Below are positions 18,314 to 26,114 of a DNA stretch of 64,000 nucleotides, piece by piece; the stretch's first letter is position 1; every line of letters starts with the position of its first letter. A program made the position numbers and the translations under genes. Below the pieces are notes generated by a model. It was given only the letters and a program-made list of their open reading frames with translations. It was not told the DNA's origin and did no database searches. Source of the stretch: Butyricimonas paravirosa (GTDB lineage: Bacteria > Bacteroidota > Bacteroidia > Bacteroidales > Marinifilaceae); assembly GCF_032878955.1 (NCBI RefSeq), contig NZ_CP043839.1, positions 744,001 to 808,000 of the forward strand. The letters run 5' to 3'.

Positions 18314-18338
18314 GAGCGGCCGAAAGGTCGCTCTTCTC
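18314..18338 (+). terminator. GNRA-loop hairpin, possible partial terminator
   Basis: GAGCGGCC, a GAAA loop and GGTCGCTC (18314-18333) form a very stable hairpin followed by TTCTC. It divides the small-gene operon after its third gene and could reduce downstream transcription or stabilise an mRNA end. Confidence 0.5.
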
Positions 18339-18392
18339 ATTTATAAACGACATGTACGGGAAACAGAATCCTGCCGTACACAGGTAACAGAA

Positions 18393-19325
18393 ATGGAAGA
18401 ACAGGAAAGACTGACAATGGAACTCGTGAAATCGCTCATGGACAAGTCCTACACGCTGGTATGGGTGGACTACAACGACAATCTCGACAACTGCCGTGAC
18501 ACCATCCAGAAGTGTCTGGAAGAAAGGAGCTGTGAAAGTCTGTGGGAGAAAGTGGACGAATGGTACGGTGACGCCGAATGGGAAGCTGTCCGTGAAATCG
18601 TCTCAAAGCTGAAGGATGAATGTATCCGTTTCCATGATTTCGGGGAAGAGGAAGTGGACAAGTTCTTTCAAGAACACGAAGACGAAATCAGGGAAGAAAT
18701 CTATGACAGAAACGACTCTGACACGCTGAAAGAACTTCTCAAAAACACGGATGACATCCCCGTGCGTGTCGAGATGCTGTCAAACTACGACTGCATCAAT
18801 TCCAACTGGCTGGAATCGCAGGAAGGATACCGGTACAAGGAATCCTATTTCGGGGATATGATAGACGCGCTGAACCTCAATCCAGCCAAAGTGAAGAAAA
18901 TGCTGGTGGAGAAAGGCTACACGGTATATGGCCGGTTCCCCGACAAAAAATACAGGGACGGCAAGGAACAGGTATCCTATGAACAGTTCTACCATGAACT
19001 TATCAACTCCTGCTGCGGTGCCAACCTGCTGACCTATATCGGCAAGGTAAGCCTGCAGGAACTTTATGATGCCGGATTCTCGCTTGGGGAAGTCATTATT
19101 CCCAAAGGCAACTGCTGCGGCATCTTCAGCTCCATGTACGGCGGTGGAAGCCTCCTGGAAATGGAACTCCTGAAAGATGTCAGACTGAAACTGGAAGTCA
19201 GGGACTATCACGGATTCCGCTTCCGTCTTGACAGCGAGAACTCAAAATATGAATGCTCCATCAAGCATGTGTACGGGGTATGCGATTCCTTCTTCGGAGA
19301 AAAGATAGGTCTTGTCGCTTCATAA
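18393..19325 (+). CDS. hypothetical ICE protein
   Basis: The 310-residue protein is very acidic in its first 120 residues (DKFFQEHEDEIREEIYDRND). Its C-terminal half has paired Cys residues (NSCCGAN, GNCCGIF) and a glycine-rich segment (SSMYGGGSLLEME). No membrane segment or known motif is seen. It is 85 bp from the preceding gene with a hairpin between, so it may be weakly uncoupled from the first three genes. Function is unknown. Confidence 0.65.
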   Translation: MEEQERLTMELVKSLMDKSYTLVWVDYNDNLDNCRDTIQKCLEERSCESLWEKVDEWYGDAEWEAVREIVSKLKDECIRFHDFGEEEVDKFFQEHEDEIREEIYDRNDSDTLKELLKNTDDIPVRVEMLSNYDCINSNWLESQEGYRYKESYFGDMIDALNLNPAKVKKMLVEKGYTVYGRFPDKKYRDGKEQVSYEQFYHELINSCCGANLLTYIGKVSLQELYDAGFSLGEVIIPKGNCCGIFSSMYGGGSLLEMELLKDVRLKLEVRDYHGFRFRLDSENSKYECSIKHVYGVCDSFFGEKIGLVAS

Positions 19326-19356
19326 ATCAAGTATGGTCAATTAAAGATATCAAATC

Positions 19357-19845
19357 ATGGAAAAGAAATATGCAATCATCCTATTCAAGGGAAAAGAATA
19401 CCTGTGCGGACACGAAGACGGCTGCCATTACGATGTGTCCTGCCCGGTGAGGACATTCACTGAAGGAGAAGACGACTTCAAAATTCAGGAATCCGGGAAA
19501 AACCGGTCTGAAAGGACATTCCGGTACCATGGAAAGGAATTCAGGCTTGTCACCGGCTTCTACCCGAACGGATGGCCGGTTCTGAGTCTGGAATCACCGG
19601 ACAACGGGGAACTATACACGGTACTTACCGTCAATCTGGAAGACTCTCCGGCATTCGGGATTCCCGACCAGGCATTCATTGACATAAACAACAATCCGGA
19701 AGCGATGGAATTCCTCATAAGGAACAGCCTTGCCGAAGATACGGGATACAGACGCAAAAGCGGATGGGTAGAATACCCGATGGCCAAACTGAACCTGGCT
19801 GAACTGTACCGGTTGTCACCGGAATCGTTCGAGAACCAAGAATAA
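19357..19845 (+). CDS. hypothetical ICE protein (DUF4313-like)
   Basis: The 162-residue product begins MEKKYAIILFKGKEYLCG. This beta-strand opening is seen in DUF4313-type proteins of Bacteroides mobile elements; the family match is tentative. The central part reads as alternating strands, and the C-terminal third is helical (PEAMEFLIRNSLAEDTGY). It is expressed from the same plus-strand gene array. Function is unknown. Confidence 0.6.
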   Translation: MEKKYAIILFKGKEYLCGHEDGCHYDVSCPVRTFTEGEDDFKIQESGKNRSERTFRYHGKEFRLVTGFYPNGWPVLSLESPDNGELYTVLTVNLEDSPAFGIPDQAFIDINNNPEAMEFLIRNSLAEDTGYRRKSGWVEYPMAKLNLAELYRLSPESFENQE

Positions 19846-19884
19846 GAATCAACAACAGAAATCATTAACCAAATCATAGGAATT

Positions 19885-20466
19885 ATGGCAAAGTACGATG
19901 TAAGAGTAAGGTACACCTTCGAGGGTACCTACAAGGTCGTGGCGGAAGACCGCGACGAGGCGGAAAGAATTGTAACGGAAGACTGCGGTCTGGTATTGGG
20001 CGGAAACATCCACACTACCTGCGATGATGACGAGGTGACAGACTGGAGATTCGGCTGTCACCCCGACATGCAGATCCTTTCTTTCAGGGAACGGGGTGGC
20101 AAAGGCAAGGTCAGATACACGTCCATGTGTTTCAGCGACAGGATTGAAGAACTGAGAAAGGACATAATCGAAGCCATCAGGGAGCTGCTTGATGCGCAGG
20201 GACTGAAAGAAATCACGTTTACCGACAACGAAGAAGACCCCGTATGGATTATCTGGTTTGACGATAATGGAGACCCATACGAGTGTTATGTTACAGGAAT
20301 TGAGGTTACTGACAAGTTCATTACCGTGTTGGCAACAATAAAGGACAGTATGGAAGAGGTTTTCTGTCAGAGTCCTTTCGAACTTGGAGCCAGCAACATT
20401 GATTGGCTCAATCAAATGTACGAAGCAGTCAGGCTTCAACTTGAAAATACAAACGGGAACTCTTAA
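19885..20466 (+). CDS. hypothetical two-part ICE protein
   Basis: The 193-residue protein has an N-terminal part (1-75) starting KYDVRVRYTFEGTYKVVAEDRDEAERI, a ferredoxin-like beta-alpha pattern. A second part (about 80-185) holds ITFTDNEEDPVWIIWFDDNGDPYECYVTGIEV. The two parts look like separate small domains joined in one gene. Its 3' third is more AT-rich than its first part. No family is recognised. Confidence 0.6.
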   Translation: MAKYDVRVRYTFEGTYKVVAEDRDEAERIVTEDCGLVLGGNIHTTCDDDEVTDWRFGCHPDMQILSFRERGGKGKVRYTSMCFSDRIEELRKDIIEAIRELLDAQGLKEITFTDNEEDPVWIIWFDDNGDPYECYVTGIEVTDKFITVLATIKDSMEEVFCQSPFELGASNIDWLNQMYEAVRLQLENTNGNS

Positions 20467-20479
20467 AACGAAAGACAAT

Positions 20480-20710
20480 ATGGCAACAAAAGTCAATATG
20501 GACAGACACGTCCGGGAGGGATGGACTGTCGGAGCGTTCATCAGGGAGCTGGCCCCGCAGGTGGAAATGATCATGAGCGGGCAAAGCTGGAGGGAACCTT
20601 TCAGAAACAAACAGGAACTGGCGGACTGGTGCAGGGACAACCAACCCTATTACAAGAAAAGGATTCCTGAAGTGAACAGCCATTTTGCAAAAATGTATAA
20701 CCTCAAATAG
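20480..20710 (+). CDS. conserved-looking 76-residue ICE protein
   Basis: The small helical product (MATKVNMDRHVREGWTVGAF) contains many Trp, Arg and Gln residues (SWREPFRNKQELADWCRDNQ), which could suit nucleic-acid contact. The start at 20480 is chosen because it follows the upstream stop by 11 bp with the same A-rich leader as its neighbours. No function is known. Confidence 0.6.
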   Translation: MATKVNMDRHVREGWTVGAFIRELAPQVEMIMSGQSWREPFRNKQELADWCRDNQPYYKKRIPEVNSHFAKMYNLK

Positions 20711-20720
20711 AAACAACAGT

Positions 20721-21317
20721 ATGAAATATCAAGCGGAAAATGCAGTGTCCAGCTACTTCTACTACATGTGGAATACCTGGTGCGAGGAAGAGTGCAAGAC
20801 AGTCTTCAAGGAAATGTACCCACATTTTTGGGAAAAATGGAGTCTGATGACGGACAAGGGTGTATTCGGAGCCTCCGAACGGTTCTATGCGGAACTGACG
20901 GACCGCTACAGGGAAAAACTGGTGGAACGGGCCGTCAGCCTGTATGACGGCAAGGCCAGGCGCAAACACCCGGACGATTCCAAAATCAAAGTGTGCAGTG
21001 ACTGCGGTTCAACAGAGATTGAGATTCAGGCATGGGTGGATGTAAACACGAACGAATACCACAGTGACGTGGACGATGACATCTGGTGTTCCCAGTGCGA
21101 GGACAATGTGGAGACCTGCTCCAAGCAATCCTTTCTGGAAAAGATGCAGGAATGGTGGAAATCCAACAATACCGATAACCTTGAATACCTGACCGGATTC
21201 AAGACATCCGATTTCCCTTCAGCCAATTCCGGGCAAACATTCTCCGAGGCCGCCGACGAATGGTGGAACGGCAAAAACTATGACGAGAAGAGGAACATAT
21301 ACCTGACAAACAATTAA
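20721..21317 (+). CDS. hypothetical ICE protein with a zinc-ribbon-like Cys set
   Basis: The 198-residue protein has a helical N-terminal half. A four-Cys cluster follows, CSDCGS near residue 92 and CSQCED near 124, as in zinc ribbons. Its C-terminal segment is rich in Trp (KMQEWWKSNN, DEWWNGKNY). The start at 20721 lies 10 bp after the previous stop. The Cys set suggests metal binding and perhaps nucleic-acid binding. The family is unknown. Confidence 0.6.
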   Translation: MKYQAENAVSSYFYYMWNTWCEEECKTVFKEMYPHFWEKWSLMTDKGVFGASERFYAELTDRYREKLVERAVSLYDGKARRKHPDDSKIKVCSDCGSTEIEIQAWVDVNTNEYHSDVDDDIWCSQCEDNVETCSKQSFLEKMQEWWKSNNTDNLEYLTGFKTSDFPSANSGQTFSEAADEWWNGKNYDEKRNIYLTNN

Positions 21318-21328
21318 AGACAACAGAT

Positions 21329-21538
21329 ATGGCACGGAATATCATTGACCTGATCTGCAACTCATGCAGTTGCGGCAAGGAAGAGGCACAGGAATACCTG
21401 GACGACGAGATAAGAAACCTGCAGGAACTTCAGGAGGACAACGACCTGAGAAGCGAAGACTTCGAAATCGCGTGCAGCAACCTCGGGCTTGACCTGGACT
21501 GGCAGATATATTTCATCAACCGTCTCGCGGGACTTTAA
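21329..21538 (+). CDS. hypothetical 69-residue acidic protein
   Basis: The short helical protein begins with two close Cys residues (CNSCSCGKEEAQEYLDDE) and is strongly acidic. It is 11 bp from both neighbours, which supports it as a real gene in the operon. The N-terminal part resembles a small UBA-like or helix-turn-helix bundle, but that is speculation. No function is assigned. Confidence 0.55.
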   Translation: MARNIIDLICNSCSCGKEEAQEYLDDEIRNLQELQEDNDLRSEDFEIACSNLGLDLDWQIYFINRLAGL

Positions 21539-21549
21539 CGGATACAGAC

Positions 21550-22569
21550 ATGACTTATTTTCAAAACATACACTCTCTGGCGGACCTGAAAAAGGAATAC
21601 CGCCGTCTGGCAATGCTTCACCACCCGGACAAGGGTGGTGACACTGCCCTCATGCAGCAGGTGAACACCGAATTCGGAAAATTGTTCGAGGTCTGGAAAG
21701 ACAAGCCCTGCGTTTCCACAGCTCCAACAGGCTACGAACACGACTTTCAGGGTGCCACCGCAAAGGAATACACCGAATATGTGTACAATGAATACCGCTG
21801 GAAAGGACACAACTATACCGGACAGTCCGCACCGGAGATCACGGAACTGGTCAGGGCATGGCTCAAGGAAACCTACCCGAGATATACCTTCTCGGTCCGC
21901 AGGGACGGATACAATTCAATCCTTATCCGGCTGATGAAAGCAGACTTCGAGGCTTTCACCAAAGAGTCAGGAAAAATACAGGGAGACATCAACCACTACA
22001 ACATCCAGACATCAGACAGTCTGACCGACCGGGCCAAGGACGTGATGACAAACGTCAGGGATTTTGTGATGTCATACAATTTCGATGAAAGCGACCCCAT
22101 GACCGACTATTTCCACACCAACTTCTATCTCACGCTCGGAATCGGCAGCTACAGACAGCCGTACCGGATGGAACTGCCGAAAATTACGGGAAAAGACAAT
22201 CCTGAAGCTTTCAGACATCCCGAAGGAGCGGCACACAAGGCTATACGTCAGGCACTGGGCAAGGCCCGGTTCGGCTTCATCGAGAACCGAAGACATATCG
22301 GGGAAATGATACTTGGAGAGGACTTTTACGGCTCACAGGGCGAACATTATTTCTGGCCCAAGGAATATTCGAGTGCGAAGACGGCACAGAAACGCATCGG
22401 GAAACTGGAGGCAGCCGGAATGCGCTGCGAACTGACAGGCTGCAACGGCGGATACATACGCCTGCTCGGATATACCCCGGAAACGGAAAGCAATCTGGAA
22501 CGGGAAAGGCAGGAATATGCCACTGCATACCGCACATGGCAATCAAGGCGGAATTTTAAAACAACTTAA
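21550..22569 (+). CDS. J-domain protein with C-terminal ICE-specific domains
   Basis: The 339-residue protein starts with a short DnaJ-type J domain that keeps the HPD tripeptide at residues 25-27 (LAMLHHPDKGGD). The HPD motif stimulates DnaK ATPase activity. A middle domain (about 90-190, ETYPRYTFSVRRDGYNSILIRLMK) resembles the large-polyvalent-protein-associated domain LPD29. The C-terminal part (YFWPKEYSSAKTAQKRIGKLEAAG) looks like a separate alpha-beta domain. No G/F-rich or zinc region of classical DnaJ is present. It may recruit host DnaK to an element process such as replication or anti-defence. Confidence 0.75.
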   Translation: MTYFQNIHSLADLKKEYRRLAMLHHPDKGGDTALMQQVNTEFGKLFEVWKDKPCVSTAPTGYEHDFQGATAKEYTEYVYNEYRWKGHNYTGQSAPEITELVRAWLKETYPRYTFSVRRDGYNSILIRLMKADFEAFTKESGKIQGDINHYNIQTSDSLTDRAKDVMTNVRDFVMSYNFDESDPMTDYFHTNFYLTLGIGSYRQPYRMELPKITGKDNPEAFRHPEGAAHKAIRQALGKARFGFIENRRHIGEMILGEDFYGSQGEHYFWPKEYSSAKTAQKRIGKLEAAGMRCELTGCNGGYIRLLGYTPETESNLERERQEYATAYRTWQSRRNFKTT

Positions 22570-22579
22570 ATCAAAATTT

Positions 22580-23287
22580 ATGGATACGGAAAATTTGAAC
22601 AAATGGTGGTACTCGTTGCCGGAAGAAATCAGAAAAAAGCTATATGTACAGGAAAATATCAATGTATGGAAAGACCTTGACATGTCGACACGGGTTGCCA
22701 TGTTCCGGTATTGCCGGATGAAAATATTCGGGATAGGGAAAAACGGGGATATGGAACGGTCGCTGCTTATCGAAACGGTATGCGGACTGGCGGATATCGC
22801 CCTCGTGAAAAGAAGCGGCATTGCGCTTGAAGATATGTGCGATGACGAAGGAAATTTTCTTGAAGAATATCAGAAGCAGTTCAACACGGTTTATGACCGT
22901 TATGAGGCGGTGCTGGCAAACATGGACTGGACGAACTGTTGTACAGACATGGAAATATCCGTCCGGGAAATAATTGAGCACCTGGAAAAAACAGGCTACA
23001 GCCGGGTGGACATTGATACGGACAGAAGAACCGCAAAGACATTCTACACCTACCGTGGCGGGCTTCATATCAACGGTACGGGAAACCTGTCATTCCATAT
23101 CCTACCTCCACAGGACAGTCTCGGACTGGGACGGTTTGCAATATGCGCCACCCGGAACGGGGAAAGCTCACAGCTGGGGACAGACCAAGCCCCGTTCTTT
23201 TTCGGGCGGCTGCTTGCCTTCCTCAAAGGTGAGAGAAAAGAGAATGAGATAATAGATGAAATATCTACCGACAGAAAAACAGAATAG
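22580..23287 (+). CDS. hypothetical ICE protein
   Basis: The 235-residue protein has a helical N-terminal half with many Trp, Met and Cys residues (WWYSLPEEIRKKLY). A beta-rich C-terminal half follows (TFYTYRGGLHINGTGNLSFHIL). The start at 22580 lies 10 bp after the J-domain gene. No signal peptide or known motif is seen. It overlaps no other gene. Confidence 0.6.
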   Translation: MDTENLNKWWYSLPEEIRKKLYVQENINVWKDLDMSTRVAMFRYCRMKIFGIGKNGDMERSLLIETVCGLADIALVKRSGIALEDMCDDEGNFLEEYQKQFNTVYDRYEAVLANMDWTNCCTDMEISVREIIEHLEKTGYSRVDIDTDRRTAKTFYTYRGGLHINGTGNLSFHILPPQDSLGLGRFAICATRNGESSQLGTDQAPFFFGRLLAFLKGERKENEIIDEISTDRKTE

Positions 23288-23291
23288 AAAC

Positions 23292-24005
23292 ATGAAAGCA
23301 AAAGTATTGAAATACAAGTTTGACGGCAACACCATCGTTGCCCCATACATGGAACTTGAGCCGTATGCGGAGAATGTATTCATCTCGCTGGCAAGAAAAA
23401 ACGAATACGGAAACGAAAGTGAAGACAGTTTCCATATAATCTGCAAGATAGGTGATGTCCATTTTTCCTGTGGACAGTATTCACGCAGAATACTTGACAA
23501 GGAGGGGCACCGGGAAGAAGCGGCGACCTATTGCAAGAACTGGATTGAAAACACCCTGAAGGATGTAGAGGATGGAAAAATCATTCCCCTCTTGTCTGTC
23601 CATGTATTCAATGCACTCGGTCTTGACTCCACCCCTTTGGTACAGGCCCGTGAGGAATATGCAAAAAAGCAGGAAGAAAAGCGACTGGAACGGAAAAGAA
23701 AAGAAGAACTGGAAAGAAAGGAGAAAGAAACCCGATGGCAACAGTTGCTTGACGAGAACAAGCGGAAATTCCTGGACGGTGAGAAAATAACGGCAGAAAT
23801 GTTTCTTGAAATTACCGGAAGGGACGGCTTTGACATCCATATCAGAACCAAAGGGACATTCAACAGGCATGTGACAGCAATCGACAGGAACGGAACCGTC
23901 AGTTTCCGAAAATACAAAGGCCGCCGTACTCCCGACTTTACCGGGTGCCATAAGGCTGTGGCAGACTATCTTGCATTTCTTGCCGGAAATGAAATCAGAA
24001 AATAA
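23292..24005 (+). CDS. hypothetical ICE protein with central coiled coil
   Basis: The 237-residue product has a beta-rich N-terminal domain. A highly charged helix at about 120-155 (EEKRLERKRKEELERKEKE) is probably a coiled coil. A short C-terminal domain (EMFLEITGRDGFDIHIRTKGTF) completes it. The start at 23292 is 4 bp after the previous stop. It is the last gene of the operon and is followed by a strong hairpin. Confidence 0.6.
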   Translation: MKAKVLKYKFDGNTIVAPYMELEPYAENVFISLARKNEYGNESEDSFHIICKIGDVHFSCGQYSRRILDKEGHREEAATYCKNWIENTLKDVEDGKIIPLLSVHVFNALGLDSTPLVQAREEYAKKQEEKRLERKRKEELERKEKETRWQQLLDENKRKFLDGEKITAEMFLEITGRDGFDIHIRTKGTFNRHVTAIDRNGTVSFRKYKGRRTPDFTGCHKAVADYLAFLAGNEIRK

Positions 24006-24012
24006 GATCCAA

Positions 24013-24047
24013 AGCGGTAACAGCTCTCCTATGCAACTGTTACCGCT
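24013..24047. terminator. bidirectional terminator between convergent genes
   Basis: AGCGGTAACAG at about 24013-24023 pairs perfectly with CTGTTACCGCT at 24037-24047. It lies between a plus-strand gene ending at 24005 and a minus-strand gene ending at 24060, the usual place for a shared terminator. Confidence 0.7.
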
Positions 24048-24059
24048 ATTATCTGAATT

Positions 24060-24404
24060 TTACAGCTTTCTGTTCAGTACCATCGCCAAGGGATATATAA
24101 ACTGGTTATAGACCTTGAGCTTCTTCAGATCCAGCACATACCCTGCATAGGGATTGGTACAATCCGAATAGAAAAACACATCGGTAAAACCCGCATGTTC
24201 CTTTATGATTTCTCCTTCCAAGGGAATCTCGTCCACATCAAACTCTTCCAGAGGCAGTTCCTCCAGGCGGGCATGTTCCCCATTGCCCAACACATTGAGG
24301 TTACGGTTGAACAGCACGTATCCCTGCTTACTGTAATCCACACGCATACCATACGGACGCTCCACAAGGAAAGCATCCGCAGCTTTCTTTATATAATCTT
24401 CCAT
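24060..24404 (-). CDS. hypothetical protein, single minus-strand gene
   Basis: The 114-residue acidic protein starts MEDYIKKAADAFLVERPYGMRVDY, which suggests a helix followed by strands. It is alone on the minus strand between two plus-strand operons and has its own promoter. No family is recognised. The independent promoter suggests a regulatory or immunity-type role, which is inference. Confidence 0.65.
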   Translation of the reverse strand: MEDYIKKAADAFLVERPYGMRVDYSKQGYVLFNRNLNVLGNGEHARLEELPLEEFDVDEIPLEGEIIKEHAGFTDVFFYSDCTNPYAGYVLDLKKLKVYNQFIYPLAMVLNRKL

Positions 24405-24425
24405 GATTTTTCAAATTAGGATTTG

Positions 24426-24461
24426 CAAAAGTACACCATTCCTTTGTCAAAGACGAACAAA
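24426..24461 (-). promoter_or_regulatory. promoter of the lone minus-strand gene
   Basis: On the minus strand TACTTTTG (24433-24426) fits the -7 consensus TAnnTTTG. TTTG elements lie 14 and 24 bp upstream. The -7 box is about 22 bp before the start codon at 24404. Confidence 0.55.
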
Positions 24462-24534
24462 TCAATGGGTTTCTCACCGACATAGCTGCAAGAAAATACA
24501 ACGACACACAACCTGTATATTTTATTTTCCTCCA

Positions 24535-24709
24535 GCAAAGGTAGTCCCGTGTCCAACGTACCCGGACAAGGTCAGGCCCCTATGGGGTTGGCTGAAAGAA
24601 AATCATCCTCGCCGGTGGCTGCGGTATTTTCTTTCGCCAAACCTTGCGGGTACGGTCACGGGACAGTCAGGCAGGCGAAAAATAAAAAATACCGGCTCCC
24701 GAAGCCGGA
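24535..24709 (+). repeat. structured leader repeat, copy C
   Basis: The outer stem pairs CCCGTG, GTACCCG and CAAGG with CCTTG, GGGTAC and CACGGG. The core blocks AAAATCATCCTCGC and GCGGTATTTTC are present. The second hairpin CCGGCT...AGCCGG is at 24692-24709. The main hairpin ends about 69 nt before the start codon at 24739. Confidence 0.75.
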
Positions 24710-24738
24710 CGTGTTTAACAGATAAAATACAATGACTC

Positions 24739-25029
24739 ATGAAAATCCTGAATGAAGAACATTTCCAGAATGTAAAGCGTTACGCCGAATCCATCGGTGA
24801 CACATCACTCCAGAACTGTCTGGATAGACTGAAAAAATGGGAGGAGAATCCAGACCATCCAAGCGAAATCTCGCTCTATTATGACCATGCACCGTACTCG
24901 TTCGGCTTCACGCAACGCTATCCCGACGGAAGCATCGGCATCGTAGGCGGTCTGCTCTATCACGGAATACCGGACCGGTCTTTTGCCGTGACACTTGAAC
25001 CGTTCCACGGATGGCAGATACATACCTGA
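24739..25029 (+). CDS. DUF4120-like protein, paralog 1
   Basis: The 96-residue protein has a helical first half (NVKRYAESIGDTSLQNCLDRLKKWEE) and a strand-rich second half (APYSFGFTQ, GGLLYHGIPDRSFAV, FHGWQIHT). It closely matches the product of 51021-51314 along its whole length, so the ICE carries two paralogs. Both belong to a family (DUF4120 by recollection) common on Bacteroidales conjugative elements. Function is unknown. It is the first gene after leader C. Confidence 0.7.
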   Translation: MKILNEEHFQNVKRYAESIGDTSLQNCLDRLKKWEENPDHPSEISLYYDHAPYSFGFTQRYPDGSIGIVGGLLYHGIPDRSFAVTLEPFHGWQIHT

Positions 25030-25074
25030 AAAAAGATAGACAATCATAGTATTAACTTTATAAAATTCAAGATT

Positions 25075-25998
25075 ATGGAAGCAATGGCAGTATTGGAAAA
25101 ACAACAGCAGTTTGATTTTCAGAACAACGGAATCGAAGTAATGAACTTCGAGACTCTCCAGCGTACCTACAAAGAAAATGACATCTACGGCAAGCCTGTC
25201 CAGGGCATCTATCACTACCAGGTCCTGCAGCGTATGATGGACATCTGCGAGAAGTACAACCTCGATTACGAGGTGGAAGAAATCTTCGCGGCACAGAACA
25301 GGAACAAGACACAGCCGGGAGTAAGCATTCTCCCGCAGGTGGAACAGACACTTGGTGAAAAAGCAGTGGAAGCGCACATCCTCCGACGCATCTTCGCGAC
25401 CATCCGGATCAAGGACTGGGAAACGGACGAGCTGACGACTACGCTGGTCGTCGCCTACCATCAGGACGGCATACAAGCGGCCATAGGCCCGTGCGTGAAG
25501 ATATGCCATAACCAGTGTATCCTATCACCGGAAAGGAGCATCTGCAATTACGGAAAAAACAAGGTGACAACGGAAGGGGTATTCGAAACGGTGGACGGTT
25601 GGCTGGCAAACTTCGAGGTGAACATGAACGAGGACATCGCAAGGATTCAGCGGCTGAAACGCAGAATTGTCTCCCTGGAGGAAGTGTATATGTATATCGG
25701 GCTGCTGACAGCATTGCGCGTCTCCCATGACAGTTCGGACAGGAACCTGTCATCCTCCGTGGAAACCTACCCGCTGAACCAGAGCCAGATTTCCATCTTC
25801 ACGGAAGAGGTGCTGAAACTGGTCCGCGAAAAGGGACAAATCACCGCTTGGGACTTGTATAACGTAGCGACTGAGATATATAAGCCGGGCAGAACGGATT
25901 TCCCGGCACTGATTCCACAGAATGGGGCAATGGCGGAACTCCTGCTTTCCCGTCTTCCAGCAGAGGTGGAAATACAGGATGCGGTTCTGGTAAGCTGA
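25075..25998 (+). CDS. hypothetical ICE protein, DUF932-like
   Basis: The 307-residue protein has a long N-terminal domain with VVAYHQDGIQAAIGPCVKICHNQCIL near residue 122-148. This is reminiscent of DUF932 plasmid/phage proteins, which share a conserved His/Cys-containing core. The middle is helical with a coiled-coil-like segment (DIARIQRLKRRIVSLEE). The C-terminal third has TAWDLYNVATEIYKPG, also seen in DUF932 proteins. Such proteins are abundant on mobile elements but uncharacterised. It lies 45 bp after the DUF4120 gene. Confidence 0.65.
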   Translation: MEAMAVLEKQQQFDFQNNGIEVMNFETLQRTYKENDIYGKPVQGIYHYQVLQRMMDICEKYNLDYEVEEIFAAQNRNKTQPGVSILPQVEQTLGEKAVEAHILRRIFATIRIKDWETDELTTTLVVAYHQDGIQAAIGPCVKICHNQCILSPERSICNYGKNKVTTEGVFETVDGWLANFEVNMNEDIARIQRLKRRIVSLEEVYMYIGLLTALRVSHDSSDRNLSSSVETYPLNQSQISIFTEEVLKLVREKGQITAWDLYNVATEIYKPGRTDFPALIPQNGAMAELLLSRLPAEVEIQDAVLVS

Positions 25999-26065
25999 AC
26001 GGCTACAGAATGAAATATTCATATTATTTTTGCCGCAAGCAAACCAATGACATATCAACAACCCG

Positions 26066-26090
26066 GACAGGCGTTCATAACCGACGCCTG
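26066..26090 (+). terminator. hairpin after the DUF932-like gene
   Basis: ACAGGCGT at 26066-26073 pairs with ACGCCTGT at 26083-26090, followed by CTTTACTATAT. It sits 68 bp past the stop and 25 bp before the next start, so it may end the first transcript or act in the leader of the next gene. Confidence 0.5.
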
Positions 26091-26114
26091 TCTTTACTAT
26101 ATAATTTTAACAAT

